The notes beneath the pieces are model-generated. The model was not told the DNA's origin. It ran no database searches and was given only the letters and a program-made list of their open reading frames with translations. Positions 9,839-18,595 of a stretch of 23,932 bases of DNA are shown one piece after another. The position numbers were made by a program, and so were the translations under genes. The stretch covers positions 1,047,752 to 1,071,683 of the forward strand of contig BFEA01000070.1 of assembly GCA_003427395.1 (NCBI GenBank). Reading direction: 5' to 3'. The stretch comes from Chara braunii (taxonomy: Eukaryota; Streptophyta; Charophyceae; Charales; Characeae). Each line of letters begins with the position of its first letter. Position 1 is the first letter of the stretch.

Positions 9839-10056
9839 AGGGCATCACAGAAAGATGTGTGCTCCTCGTGAGGGCATTTCAAGGACGGACCGACGAAACG
9901 CCACCAGCGGTCCAGTAAGGGCATATCGGAAAGTTAATGCCCCATGCTGACAGGGGCCTGCGGAAAATTTCAGAGGCCCGAGGGGCATAACAGGGTAAGT
10001 CGGACTTCACAGGGGCACGCCGCAAATAAACGCAATCTTCAGGGCATTTCGAAAAT
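9839..10056 (-). repeat. Right arm with inverted motif array
   Basis: The reverse-complement motif (AGGGGCA or AGGGCA) ends at about 10046, 10017, 9987, 9958, 9923, 9876 and 9844, spacings about 29, 30, 29, 35, 47 and 32. This mirrors the left arm with one unit missing. Confidence 0.75.
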
Positions 10057-10421
10057 CCCCCCCCCCAAAAAAAACGAGAGCATCCCAAATGCGCCGCGCC
10101 CCACCAGTGCCACCTTCCATTCCTTTTTTTCTTGGGCCCGAGCCATAGCGTTATGCGAGGACCGCTATTTTTTTTACCGGTGTTAAACCACCAGTACACC
10201 CGCACCTAAAATCCCAAAGCTACCTGCCCACTGCGTGCCGCTCTTTTCCGAGCCTTCAGCGTGAGGGTACCTGCAGTGGGAATTTCGGAAGTGGCACTCG
10301 TGGCGGTGGTCTAAAAGAAAAAAGAAAAAAGAAAGGAAAAAAGTTCAAAAAACATGCCAGAGATCAATGATGTAATGGAATGATGTCAGGGAGGCCATAC
10401 TCAAACCATCACTTTCCAGAA
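10057..10421. other. Spacer without a recognised feature
   Basis: Homopolymer C and A tracts at 10050-10075 and an A/G-rich stretch near 10313-10345. No coding frame or repeat family is recognised. Confidence 0.5.
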
Positions 10422-10850
10422 TGCATCTGACCACTATTACCGGGAGAGGAAAACATTGCTGTTTTTTCTCTTTTTCTCCTTTTGTTTTTTTGTTCCTTTC
10501 CCTGCCAGCAAGGCAGCCCATATTCCTCTTGCTCCAAACGCCCTTGCTGAGGGCATGCTCATGCTCACACAAGCTCCGTTGAAATGCATCCAACCACTTT
10601 CACGGCCAAAGCTTCGTTGGCCTTTTTTTTTGTTGTTCTTTTTTTATGAGTCTGACAGTCTGGCTCCCCGTGTTCCTCGTTCTGCCGAAGTGCCCTCACT
10701 GAGGGCAGTACTCCAAAAAGTGTATCCAACTGCAATCACGGCCAAAGCTTGTTCTGTTTTTTGGGGCTTTTTTGTTTTTTGTTCTTCTTTTGTGAGTCTG
10801 ACAGCCGTGTTCCCCGTGTTCCTCGTTCTGCTGGGGCGAGGTCCCACCAG
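10422..10850 (+). repeat. ~136-bp tandem repeat with internal palindrome
   Basis: GGCCAAAGCTT occurs at 10604 and 10740 (136-bp period). Each unit has a T-rich block, TGAGTCTGACAG, CCGTGTTCCTCGTTCTGC, then GCCCTCACTGAGGGC (a 7-bp palindrome with a 1-nt centre) and a TGTATCCAACTGCAATCACG-like end. A more diverged unit precedes it (ATGCATCTGACCACTATTACC at 10422; GCCCTTGCTGAGGGC near 10540) and a partial unit follows to about 10850. Confidence 0.8.
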
Positions 10851-11053
10851 GGACGGGATAGGATAGAAAAGAGTCTGTGGGGCAGTTGAGTGACCCAAAT
10901 CCTGCAGTGCAGTACTCGTGATCCCACGGTCAGTATTTTACATGTATTACCCAAAAAAGTAAGGAGATCTTTGTTCCCATCCTCCTCTCCTTAACACTGG
11001 GCATGTCCGTGCAAAGAAAGCTTCCCGCCAGAATCTTTTCAATCGGTTGGGGG

Positions 11054-11088
11054 TATGGCCAACCCCAATAGGGGTGGGGTCGGCCATA
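11054..11088. repeat. Inverted repeat / hairpin
   Basis: TATGGCC (11054-11060) pairs with GGCCATA (11082-11088), and an inner ACCCC/GGGGT pair extends the stem around AATAG. Confidence 0.8.
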
Positions 11089-11176
11089 GGCCCACTGGAT
11101 AGAAGATTGTCAGTATTTTACTTGCTGTTGTCCAATTATCTCATTGGGTGGAGCCCTCATTCAATCACGGAGTATA

Positions 11177-11270
11177 TGGAGGGTGTCAGGATCACTGCTG
11201 ACAGAAGGAGAGTTTATTCCAAATGGAGGGTGTCAGGATCACTGCTGACAGAAGGAGAGTTTATTCCAAA
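11177..11270 (+). repeat. Exact tandem duplication, 47-bp unit
   Basis: The 47-bp unit starting TGGAGGGTGTCAGGATCACT at 11177 is repeated without visible change at 11224-11270. The lack of divergence, compared with decayed repeats nearby, indicates a recent event. Confidence 0.95.
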
Positions 11271-11312
11271 AAATGTGGCGGTTACTTCGTTCACTGTTGT
11301 TGCAACCACCAC

Positions 11313-11336
11313 CATCAGATCATTTGTGATCTGATG
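11313..11336. repeat. Perfect 10-bp hairpin
   Basis: CATCAGATCA (11313-11322) and TGATCTGATG (11327-11336) are separated by a TTTG loop. No U-tract or gene lies next to it to suggest a terminator. Confidence 0.9.
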
Positions 11337-11470
11337 GCTGGGAAGCACTCTGCCATGATTTCCAGTTAGGGGTCTCTGTTTCTTTTTTTTCTTTTGCCTT
11401 TCTCCTGTTTCTTTCAGCTCAGAAATTCGTAGCCTGTCAGCCCGCTGCCACTCAGTGTCACACTGGATCC

Positions 11471-11542
11471 GCCACACTCCTATCCGACTGCTTCGGCCAC
11501 ACTCCTATCCGACTGCTTCGGCCACACTCCTATCCGACTGCT
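11471..11542 (+). repeat. 25-bp tandem repeat, three copies
   Basis: GCCACACTCCTATCCGACTG begins at 11471, 11496 and 11521. The copies are identical, with the third lacking its last few bases. Confidence 0.95.
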
Positions 11543-11559
11543 AATGGGACCTGGCCCCC

Positions 11560-11640
11560 GAAGTGCCCTCACTGAGGGCAGTACTCCAAAAATGTATCTA
11601 ACGGCAATCACAGCCAAAGCTTATTTTGTTTTTTGGGACA
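11560..11640 (+). repeat. Detached copy of the 136-bp repeat family
   Basis: GAAGTGCCCTCACTGAGGGC, followed by AGTACTCCAAAAA, a diverged TGTATCTAACGGCAATCACA and GCCAAAGCTT, matches the unit at 10686-10750. Confidence 0.85.
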
Positions 11641-12093
11641 GCACGGATTTGACATGGGCCCAAAATTTTGAAAACCTTCTGATGCTCCGACCCTGCCCCG
11701 AGCCAGCCTTTTACTTCTTGTGGCGACAAGTTTTTTTGCTGCACGGCTGGGGGCTTGCACTGGTGGTTTAAGGAAGTGTTTAGTTCTAGTAGTGGTACTG
11801 AAAGGCGGAGCCTTTTTTAATTTTTGGTTCCCTGTGGTTCACTGTGGTTGCCTGGATAGGCTTGGCCGATGATGCCTTGCTCACCAAGGGCCGCACTCAA
11901 TTTTTGAAAGGGATGCTGAGCCCGTTTCCCGGCTTGTACGGGGAAAAAGAAAAGGAAAAAAAAACGGCCGCCCAGCACGTGCTTGTCCCCGCGAATAGAT
12001 CAGAGCATTTTATAACAAAAAAAGAAAGGAAGGGAAACTGCCGCCATCTTCAGGTTCTGAAAGTTAAGCGAGTTCCTTGAGTTCCTTGTGTTC
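11641..12093. other. Stretch without a recognised gene
   Basis: Contains A/G-rich and T-rich tracts and small repeats (GAGTTCCTT-type near 12070). No domain or splice-bounded exon could be supported. Confidence 0.5.
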
Positions 12094-12237
12094 TTTTTTT
12101 TTTTTTTTTTTTTTTTTTCAAAACAGCCCGAGCTGATGCTAGGGGTGCTGGTAAGAGCAGACACCACTAGCACTGTCAGGGATGCTCCATCTATTGGTGG
12201 GGAGCAGCACCAGCTGGAAAGCGGGTCCAGCGTCCCT
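12094..12237 (-). repeat. SINE-like dispersed repeat, copy 1
   Basis: Read on the minus strand, a ~120-bp body ends in an A25 tract (T run 12094-12118). The body has AGTGGTGTCTGCTCTTACC, AGCACCCCTAGCATC and a short GCTCC/GGAGC stem around ATCTATTGGTG. Copies 2 (12938-13075) and 3 (23060-23212) have the same body next to T-rich tracts. This is the layout of a retroposed short element with a poly-A tail. Pol III A/B boxes could not be confirmed, so SINE is an inference. Confidence 0.6.
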
Positions 12238-12305
12238 GAACATTATAGTTGTTTGTGTGAATAAACATACATTTGTACTGGCCGCTAGTTATCCTGAGTT
12301 GTTGG

Positions 12306-12600
12306 CCTACATAACAGTCTGACGTAAGTGGTAATATACCCAGATCTCCTGACTGCTATTAGGAGAATCGGTCTCCGATTCTAAGTCATATTCTTCTACA
12401 CCAATCATCCAGCAAACAGTCTTTTGATGTTGCAATTGTCTGTTCAATCGAAGATGTACTTGTAATGACATTAAGCTGCTGGTTCCTCCTATAGGGACTA
12501 GAGTTTAGCACTTAGGGGTACTCAGCAGCCAGACTTGCTTGCCCGCTGGTAGTCTAAAGTAGGTGATAGTATGCCCCGATCCCATGGTTGCTACTAAGAG
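12306..12600. repeat. Diverged repeat associated with the SINE-like family
   Basis: The blocks CCTACATAACAGTCTGACG, AAGTGGTAATATACCC and CTGCTATTAGGAGA (12306-12368) recur in weaker form at 12545-12600 (TAGTCTAAAGTAGGTGATAG, TTGCTACTAAGAGA). They also recur at 23341-23425, downstream of SINE-like copy 3, so the family is longer than its best conserved 120 bp. The rest of the interval has no coding frame. Confidence 0.5.
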
Positions 12601-12700
12601 AAATGGAGATAGTTTGACTGCTTCACTCCTTTCGCCCAGCTAACATCCTTTGTTGTCTCACTTTGTGGGCCTGATTCTATCCACCATGCTTATCTTTCAG

Positions 12701-12891
12701 TTCCAGAAGGCAAGCTTGCCTACCCTTTCCCTTACCCCCACCCTACGTTTTCTGGATGCTTGATACTAGGAGGGCTGGACACAGAATCCAAAGAGCCTCG
12801 TGCTGTTCCACAATGGTCCAACCAACAAAATGCTGTAGCTGCTGGTGGAGTACTTCCTAAAGTTGTGCCTGTAAACAAGCCACAATTTTAG
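12701..12891 (+). CDS. Possible terminal exon of an unrecognised gene (partial)
   Basis: After TATCTTTCAG (12691-12700), a good 3' splice site with a pyrimidine-rich lead, the phase starting CCA at 12703 stays open for 62 codons and ends at TAG 12889-12891. It reads PEGKLAYPFPYPHP, then FSGCLILGGLD, PQWSNQQNAVAAGGVLP and KVVPVNKPQF. Composition (Pro, Gln, Asn, Val) is normal for a protein and free of microsatellite. There is no start codon, so upstream exons would be needed; none was identified. The family is not recognised. A SINE-like copy lies about 50 bp downstream, in what would be the 3' UTR. A chance open frame of this length behind an acceptor is possible. Confidence 0.4.
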
Positions 12892-12937
12892 GACACGTAC
12901 GGGCCACTACAGGAGCGTCCAAATTCATCCGACTTTC

Positions 12938-13075
12938 TTTTTTTTTTTTTTTTAAACAAAACATGCCCCCGCCAGTGTTAGTGGTGCTGATAAGAGCAGA
13001 CACCACTATCACCTGGGGAGAGGCTCCATCTATTGGTGGGGAGCATCACCTGCTGGAAAACGGGTCCAGCGTCCC
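12938..13075 (-). repeat. SINE-like dispersed repeat, copy 2
   Basis: Same body as copy 1 (GTGCTGATAAGAGCAGACAC, CTCCATCTATTGGTGGGGAG and CGGGTCCAGCGTCCC on the plus strand), next to a T16 tract at 12938-12953. It has the same orientation as copy 1. Confidence 0.65.
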
Positions 13076-13458
13076 ATATACAGATTGGATATAGAGTACA
13101 CAGAAGAAAAACAGTTACGGGGGGGGGTCCCTGCCAGCATTGATTACCCTGGGATCCAGGGGATTGACTGAGCGGGATATTTGGAAGGAATGGGGAACCT
13201 CTTCACCCTGAACCCGGCGCCGGATACCTACTAATACACACTAGTTCCTCCCTCCCCCTCCCAGTCCCCCATGCTTTCTTGTTTAGAGTGCTCAGACTGC
13301 CAGCCTTGACTGCCCCATTCCGTAAAAGGGGGGGATCACTGAACAGCGAAAAGAAAAAGGGCGGTTAGCAGAAGGAAAACCTCCCCGGGGGGCTCCAAGG
13401 AGGAATTCCTTGTATGAGTAAGAAATGTGTAGAAGACTGGGTTACAGGATTTTATCAT
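13076..13458. other. Flank and possible 3' UTR of LINE B
   Basis: No gene. On the minus strand this follows the ORF2 stop at 13459, so part of it should be LINE B 3' UTR. No clear poly-A tail marks the element end. A GGGATCCAGGGGATTG block lies near 13150, and C- and G-rich tracts occur throughout. Confidence 0.5.
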
Positions 13459-15427
13459 TCAGGACAGGATCTCTGCCAGGGAAAGAGAATGGGGTGGGAA
13501 AGGGTCTGGAAAATCAGCGGGGAGGCGAAGTGGGAATGAGGGTTCTATGTTTGTCCAGTCTTTGAAGCTTAGGCGATAGTCTCTCATCTCTTTCAAGTCC
13601 CTCTATCCCTCTCTCCTGTCTCCGCTCCATTCTACTCTTGCAATCCATCCTTTTCTCTCCTCTCCCACCCAATCCGTGCAAAATGTTCTGATCCGTCTCC
13701 TAACATCTCCTACTTGTTTAAAGAGGTCTAACTGTGCTTTTGTGTCTAGCCACCTTTCTGTGAGTTGGAAATGTACCTGCTGCTGAATCTGTTCGGTGAT
13801 TTCTGGCTCCGCTACTCTCACCTTTTCCATAGCCAATGTGCATCTCTGCCACCAAAGTGCCCATATCACCGCTCTCCTTGCATGAAGATGTGTTCGATGA
13901 TTTCCGCCTTCTTGTAGAAAGGGAAAAGGCTCTGACACCGTTGGCACCACGGAAGCAGCAAACCTTTTTGTTCTAAATTGGTAAGGTCAGTCAACCAATC
14001 ATTTGTTGGCGACATCGGTGGGTGATCTGGCACAGTGCTTGCAGGGAAGTGATTTTCATGGGCTTTGCTTTCTGTTCTTGGAACCATTTTATTGGATTCA
14101 GAAGGGAGCGATCCACATTTAGGTGTCTGGCCCATCGGTCGTTTACTATGTCTCTCAACCGTCTTTTAGGTCTGAGCATTTTATACGTTGATTTGACCGA
14201 CAGCTCTGTAGGCTAATGTGAACTGCTTTGGGGCCTCCCCTCTGCTGGGGGGGTTCCCATGTCCATTCTGCTGGGTCCAGAGCCAGGTCCTGGATTGATA
14301 TGAAGGGTTGGATCACCACCCTCTGTCCTTTCTCTTCTAAAACTCTCACTCGATACAGAGATGTCTCTCTTTCCATTCGAGGGGGGCTTTGCTACCTTGG
14401 AGGGTGTCAGTTATAGTGATTATGTAGTGTTCAACCATGACGATCTGAGGTGAAACTATGTGTTTCTGACCTGTCCTTTAAGGAGACTCCGTACTTGCTA
14501 CCAGTCGCCTTCTTTTAAGGAGGGGCCTTGTTTAAGGATTTCGTACTATGCCAGCGGGATAACTTCAATCAAGTTATCCAAATGCTCCTCTACGTGGTGA
14601 CAATATCGTAGGATTCCTTGCATCTGGTTTCTTGTTTTCCAGTCTCTTCTGTCATTGTCCCAGAGATCCCCAATTTTGTGCACCCCTCTTTTTACCCTGC
14701 TTTTCCAAGGCAAGGTTGAGCTTATCATGATACATCCACTCAAGTTGGTCACCCATCGGTTTCCAAAAAGGGGTTGCCGGTAGACTTCCCCCCAGCGGTC
14801 AGGATAGATTCTGTCTGGGAGCGGGAGTCTGCGCCAGGTCTCCAACAAGGATGACCAGAAGTTGTCCAAAATCTGGTCGCCTCTGTCCAGCCCCTCCCTT
14901 CCTCGAGGGAACTTGCGCGAGATTGTCCAGAATCGATCCTCCAGCCATATTAGCGGGTGAGTAGTTTGGGGGGCTTCTGCGGCCAGTCGGACTAGATGCT
15001 TCAGAGTCAATGCACACCACAGACACTGGGGGGCGAAATGAGCTTTTTAATCCATTTTAGTCATAGTGCTTGCACTTGTGTGGCTGGGTCGATTATTCCC
15101 AAGTCTCCCCCTGCCTTAGGTTGGATAATAGACTCCCACGCCACGCGGTTGATCACGTTGTTCTGCTCGCCGTCCCCCCTCCATAAGAAAGTTGTTGCCT
15201 TTCTCTTTAAGCTTCTTAAGGCTGTTTTGCTTAGTGGCCACAGTAGCGATTTGTACCATAATGTTGTGAAGACCACGTTGTTAATTACTAAGGCGCGGCC
15301 AAAGAGGGATGTGTGCTTATTTCTCCAGTTATCTAATTTTTGCCGTGCCGGGGCGCTAATCCATTCATCGTTGATTGGTGGGCGTAACTCGGCGGTCATT
15401 GAAACCCCTAGAATTCTTACTGGGGTC
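13459..15427 (-). pseudogene. LINE B ORF2 C-terminal part with damaged zf-RVT
   Basis: A frame change near 15428 leads into ETPVRILGVSM, LVINNVVFTTLWYKS and IIQPKAGGDLGIIDPATQ. A second change at a G6 tract (15028-15033) leads to TLKHLVRLAAEAP and LPLPDRIYPDRWGEV. A TAG at 14546 aligns with Trp in LINE A. Further frame changes lie near 14400, 14180, 14020 and 13900. MLRPKRRLRDIVNDRWARHL and CQRCQSLF...EIIEHIFMQ begin the zf-RVT region, but about 50 residues present in LINE A, between HIFLQC and RRGILWAL, are missing here. The frame then runs past a TAG at 13603 to the end at 13459 (FKDWTNIEP). Confidence 0.88.
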
Positions 15428-16753
15428 TCTAAAGGCCTCCATTAGAGTTTTGCTACCCCATTTGACTTTCATATCAGAAACCTTAGCAAACTTTTTCATC
15501 ATTTGCTGGATTTCCTCCATGTTGTTGTGTGTGGCTTCTGCCAAGATAGTGAGATCATCCGCAAAAAGGGAGCACACTTGGATTGCCTCCTCTGGGATGT
15601 GTGTGACTCGGATTCTGGTAATGTTCTTGTTTGCCCGGAGGTTGGCGGCTTATGCTTCCATGATGACAAAAAAAAGGAAGGGTGCAATTGGGTCCCCCTG
15701 GTGGACCGAACGTTCCAAGCGTAGGGGTGGTGCCATGCACCCATTAACTTGAATGCAAGTGGTTGCATTCTGGTGCAGGATCTGAACCCAACGTCTGAAG
15801 TCTGATCCAAAATTCATTTTTTCCATGCATTTATCTAAGAACAACCAGTCCACGTGATCGTAAGTCTTTTCGAAGTCGATAAAGACCAACGCTGCGTTCT
15901 GCTGAGAGTGTCTTGTGAGTTGCAGTACCTCATGGATTAAAATAATATTCTCTTGTATATTCATGTTCTCCATAAAGCTGGTTTGAGAGGGATGGACGAT
16001 GTCTTCCATTACAGGGATCATTCTGTTAGCTAAGACTTTAGACAACATTTTTTATATTATTTTGATAAGTGTGATAGGGTGGTAGTTTCTAATATCTATT
16101 TTATCCCCTTTTTTATATAGGAGGGTTAATACTCATTGCCCCACCCTTTTACCCATCTCGCCTGTGAGCCATACTTCTTTATAGAAGTCCATGATGTCCT
16201 GACTCAGGAAGTCCCATGTGGTCTCCCAAAATTCTTTGGGGAAGTCATCAATCCCTGGTGTCTTTTCCTCCTTTATTTGTAGGAGGGCGGTCCAGATTTC
16301 CTGCTTGGAGATTGGGGCTTCTAAAGAATCATGTTGTTCAAATGTCAATGATTTGTTTACTGGTTCCAAAAATTCTTTTAGTTGACGATCGTGGTACACT
16401 AAGTCTGATTTGTCAGCATACGAGGCGAAAATGTCTTTGTAGAAGTCATATGTTATCTTGATGCAACGGACCGTGGACACAGTCGGATCCGATTCCATGG
16501 CTTGTGGTTCGTAGAGCGTCTCGATCGCTGTCCTTTTGAAACGTGGCCTAGCTAGGCTGAAAAAGTGAGCATTTATCACTCCTTCGGTCGAGAGTCTGAA
16601 TAGCCTTGCCTTTATCTGGGCTCCCTGCCATCGATATTGTGCATGCTTCAAGAGTTGAGCTTTTAGATCTAGTATTTGGGTTTGTAATTCACCGGATTGT
16701 TTCTGTTCAGCGTCCATGAGGTTTTACATTATCGTGATTTCTTGTTGGTATCG
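15428..16753 (-). pseudogene. LINE B ORF2: reverse transcriptase core
   Basis: The frame continues unchanged from the endonuclease. Stops at 16724, 16133 (TGA), 16052 (TAA) and 15650 (TAA) lie in it. RT blocks in order: EEKTPGIDDFPKEFW, LYKKGDK, IRNYHPITL, KMLSKVLANRMIPVMEDIV, HPSQTSFMENMNIQENIILI, ALVFIDFEKTYDHVDWLFL (motif A Asp), VHQGDPIAPFLFFVIMEA (motif B) and CSLFADDLTILAEA (motif C, FADD). The catalytic aspartates are present, so inactivation comes from the stops. The stop at 16052 falls where L1 RTs often have Tyr (usual context 'YK.L.KVLANR'), and 15650 lies directly after MEA. Confidence 0.93.
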
Positions 16754-17785
16754 CTATGCAACTATATATTTGAAATATTCATTGCATTTTTTTGCCAAAA
16801 AAAACAATCCATTGTTAAACCATGCAATTTGAGAGTCTTGTTGGGAGTGGTGATCCTTCCAGAAGTTCCAAACCTGTTGTAGGTACTCCTGGAAGGATTT
16901 AGACTGGAGCAGGGAGGTGTTGAGTTTATAGTAGCTGCCCCCCTGATCTTGTCGTTTCCTGAAGGTCCAGACTGCCATACACATCTTGTGGTCCAGGCCT
17001 GGGTGCACGTTGATCGACAATATTGCTGTCATCGTAAGCCCTCCACCCAAGTCTTCGGACGTCAGGATTAGATCTATTCTAGATTTTGACATCCTGTCAG
17101 GGTTATTGTTTCGCAAACAAGTAAAGACCTTTTCGGTCAGGTGGCTACGCCTGAAGTTGTCAAAAAGTGAGAGGGGGGTACACAAATCCCTCAACATCCT
17201 CTCGTCCTCCTCAGCATTGTGTGCGGTAGTCGGAGAAGTTCAACGGTCTAACCATCTGTCCGGTGTGGCATTGAAATCTCCTGCTAGGATGACCGAAATT
17301 TCTGGAGTGGGGATCATTTCGATCTTTTTGAAAAAAAACCTTCTTTCTCGGGGAGTGTTAGGAGCGTAGATGGATACAATGCATACTATTTCTAATTCTA
17401 GTATGCCCAACACTTTAACCCGTCCTCCTTCCACCTTATCATATTCCCAGTTGAGTACTTCGAAACGTGATTTGGGCCGAATCCATATAGCTACCCCGAC
17501 ACTCCCTGGAGTAGTGGCAACTGCTTGGTATCCTTAAAAGGGTCAAACTTGCTTGTGTGCCCTGTGGTGTTCTGGTGTGTCCATTAAGTGGGTTTCGTGG
17601 ATGCAAATTATGTCTGACCATGTTCTTCCCTCCACCCCCCGCATTAGGTCCCACAACGCATTATTTTTTTCCAGGTTGTGGAATGCTAGACCATTTACAT
17701 TAATCGACCGAATATCAAAATTTGTCTGCCGAAGGGTGTGTTTCCACTTTTTGTTTTTACCATACACCACTTCCACCCAGTCCAT
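16754..17785 (-). pseudogene. LINE B ORF2 N-terminus: APE-type endonuclease
   Basis: The ATG at 17785 opens MDWVEVVYGKNKKWKHTL, followed by the endonuclease signatures in order: IRSINVNGL (Asn), IICIHETHL (catalytic Glu), GVAIWIRPKS, CIVSIYAPNTPRERRFFFKK, ILAGDFNATPDRW (Asp/Asn) and SRIDLIL. A HPGLDHKM segment replaces the usual Ser-Asp-His and keeps Asp-His. The domain would nick target DNA. Stops at 17543 (TGA), 17534 (TAA) and 17240 (TGA) break it, with no frameshift. The TAG at 16754 ends the segment after FNNGLFFLAKKCNEYFKY. Confidence 0.9.
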
Positions 17786-17803
17786 TATAGAACGTGTGTT
17801 CCC

Positions 17804-18595
17804 TTACCCCTCCCACTATTTGGTTTGAAACGGTGACCAATCCTGTGCTTCCCAGTCTACTCCCCTATTAAGAATGTTCTTCCTTAGTATTGTGCATATA
17901 CAGGTGAGTAGATCGTTCGTCGACCAAATGTTACTAGGTTTGATTTTCAGTTGTTGGGTGTCTAGAAGCAAGTTGTGTGTGAGCCATTGCAGTCTTGCTT
18001 CCTTGTTGTCCTCAAATCTCACGCAGATATCTTTATAGGCCATCTTCAGATTTTCTGATGATACGCTGATGGTGGTCATTGCCCCTGGTTCGTATTGATT
18101 TGTGATAAAGTCTGTGACCTCGTGGACTCCCAGTGTCCCCTTCCTTTTCATGTGCCAACCATGCAACGTCATCCCTTCGTAGGACGGGGCGTATGAGTCC
18201 TCTTAGTCAGCAGGTGACAGGCCAAGTTCCCATTTTCCCGTCTTCCTCCTGATTGGAAGTACCAGCACTTTGTCCCCTTTCGGTAGACTTTTGTGGTGCA
18301 GCCCCTTCTCGATGAGATGGCGTATTTTTAATCGTTTGGAGAGTTATGTTTCCTCTGCATTTCTTGCACCTTCCCCCTCCCCTTGTTCAGTTTGTTCTAT
18401 GTGCATAGCTGGTTGTGTACTGTTAGGAGGGAGAGGGGGGGGGGTGTCTGTGTGGCCTGGGTTGGTAGTGCCTTCGGGCAGATCAGGTGTTATGTCTGCC
18501 TGATCTGATACTTCGGGCTGGTCAGGTATCTTTGCCGTTTCGGGGGGTTGGAACTTTTGGTGTATGATGTTCCAGACTCTATGCAACACTAGTTG
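17804..18595 (-). pseudogene. LINE B linker region between ORF1 and ORF2
   Basis: In the same frame as ORF1's second half and ORF2. It begins with QLVLHRVWNIIHQKFQPP, continues through a Pro/Glu/Gln-rich stretch (PEGTTNPGHTDTPPPLPP) and then VTDFITNQYEPGAMTTISVS and DICVRFEDNKEARLQWL. Stops lie at 18344, 18203, 17816 and 17804. No domain is recognised. One of these stops, or 18596, may be the natural ORF1 terminator, so the ORF1/ORF2 boundary is uncertain. Confidence 0.6.

Larger units (their letters stand above)
8907..10056. mobile_element. Foldback-like element with long subterminal arms
   Basis: Left arm 8907-9205 and right arm 9839-10056 are inverted copies. The outermost ~75 bp match well (left TTGAAATGCCCCTGAAG, ATTTATTTGCGGC and CGACTTACC; the right arm read on the minus strand gives the same blocks) with scattered differences. 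Both arms carry repeated TGCCCCT motifs at similar spacing. The centre holds purine-rich minisatellite and a CA microsatellite and encodes nothing credible. No clear target-site duplication is visible, because the right flank is a C/A homopolymer. It could be a foldback transposon, a MULE-type non-autonomous element, or two inverted copies of a dispersed repeat. Confidence 0.6.

Noticed and set aside
9091-9848. Long minus-strand Ser/Pro/Cys-Val-rich frames (about 200 codons)
   Set aside because: They translate purine-rich minisatellite and the CA microsatellite; two overlapping frames are equally open.
11313-11336. Hairpin as a transcription terminator
   Set aside because: There is no downstream U-tract or upstream gene, and the genome is eukaryotic.
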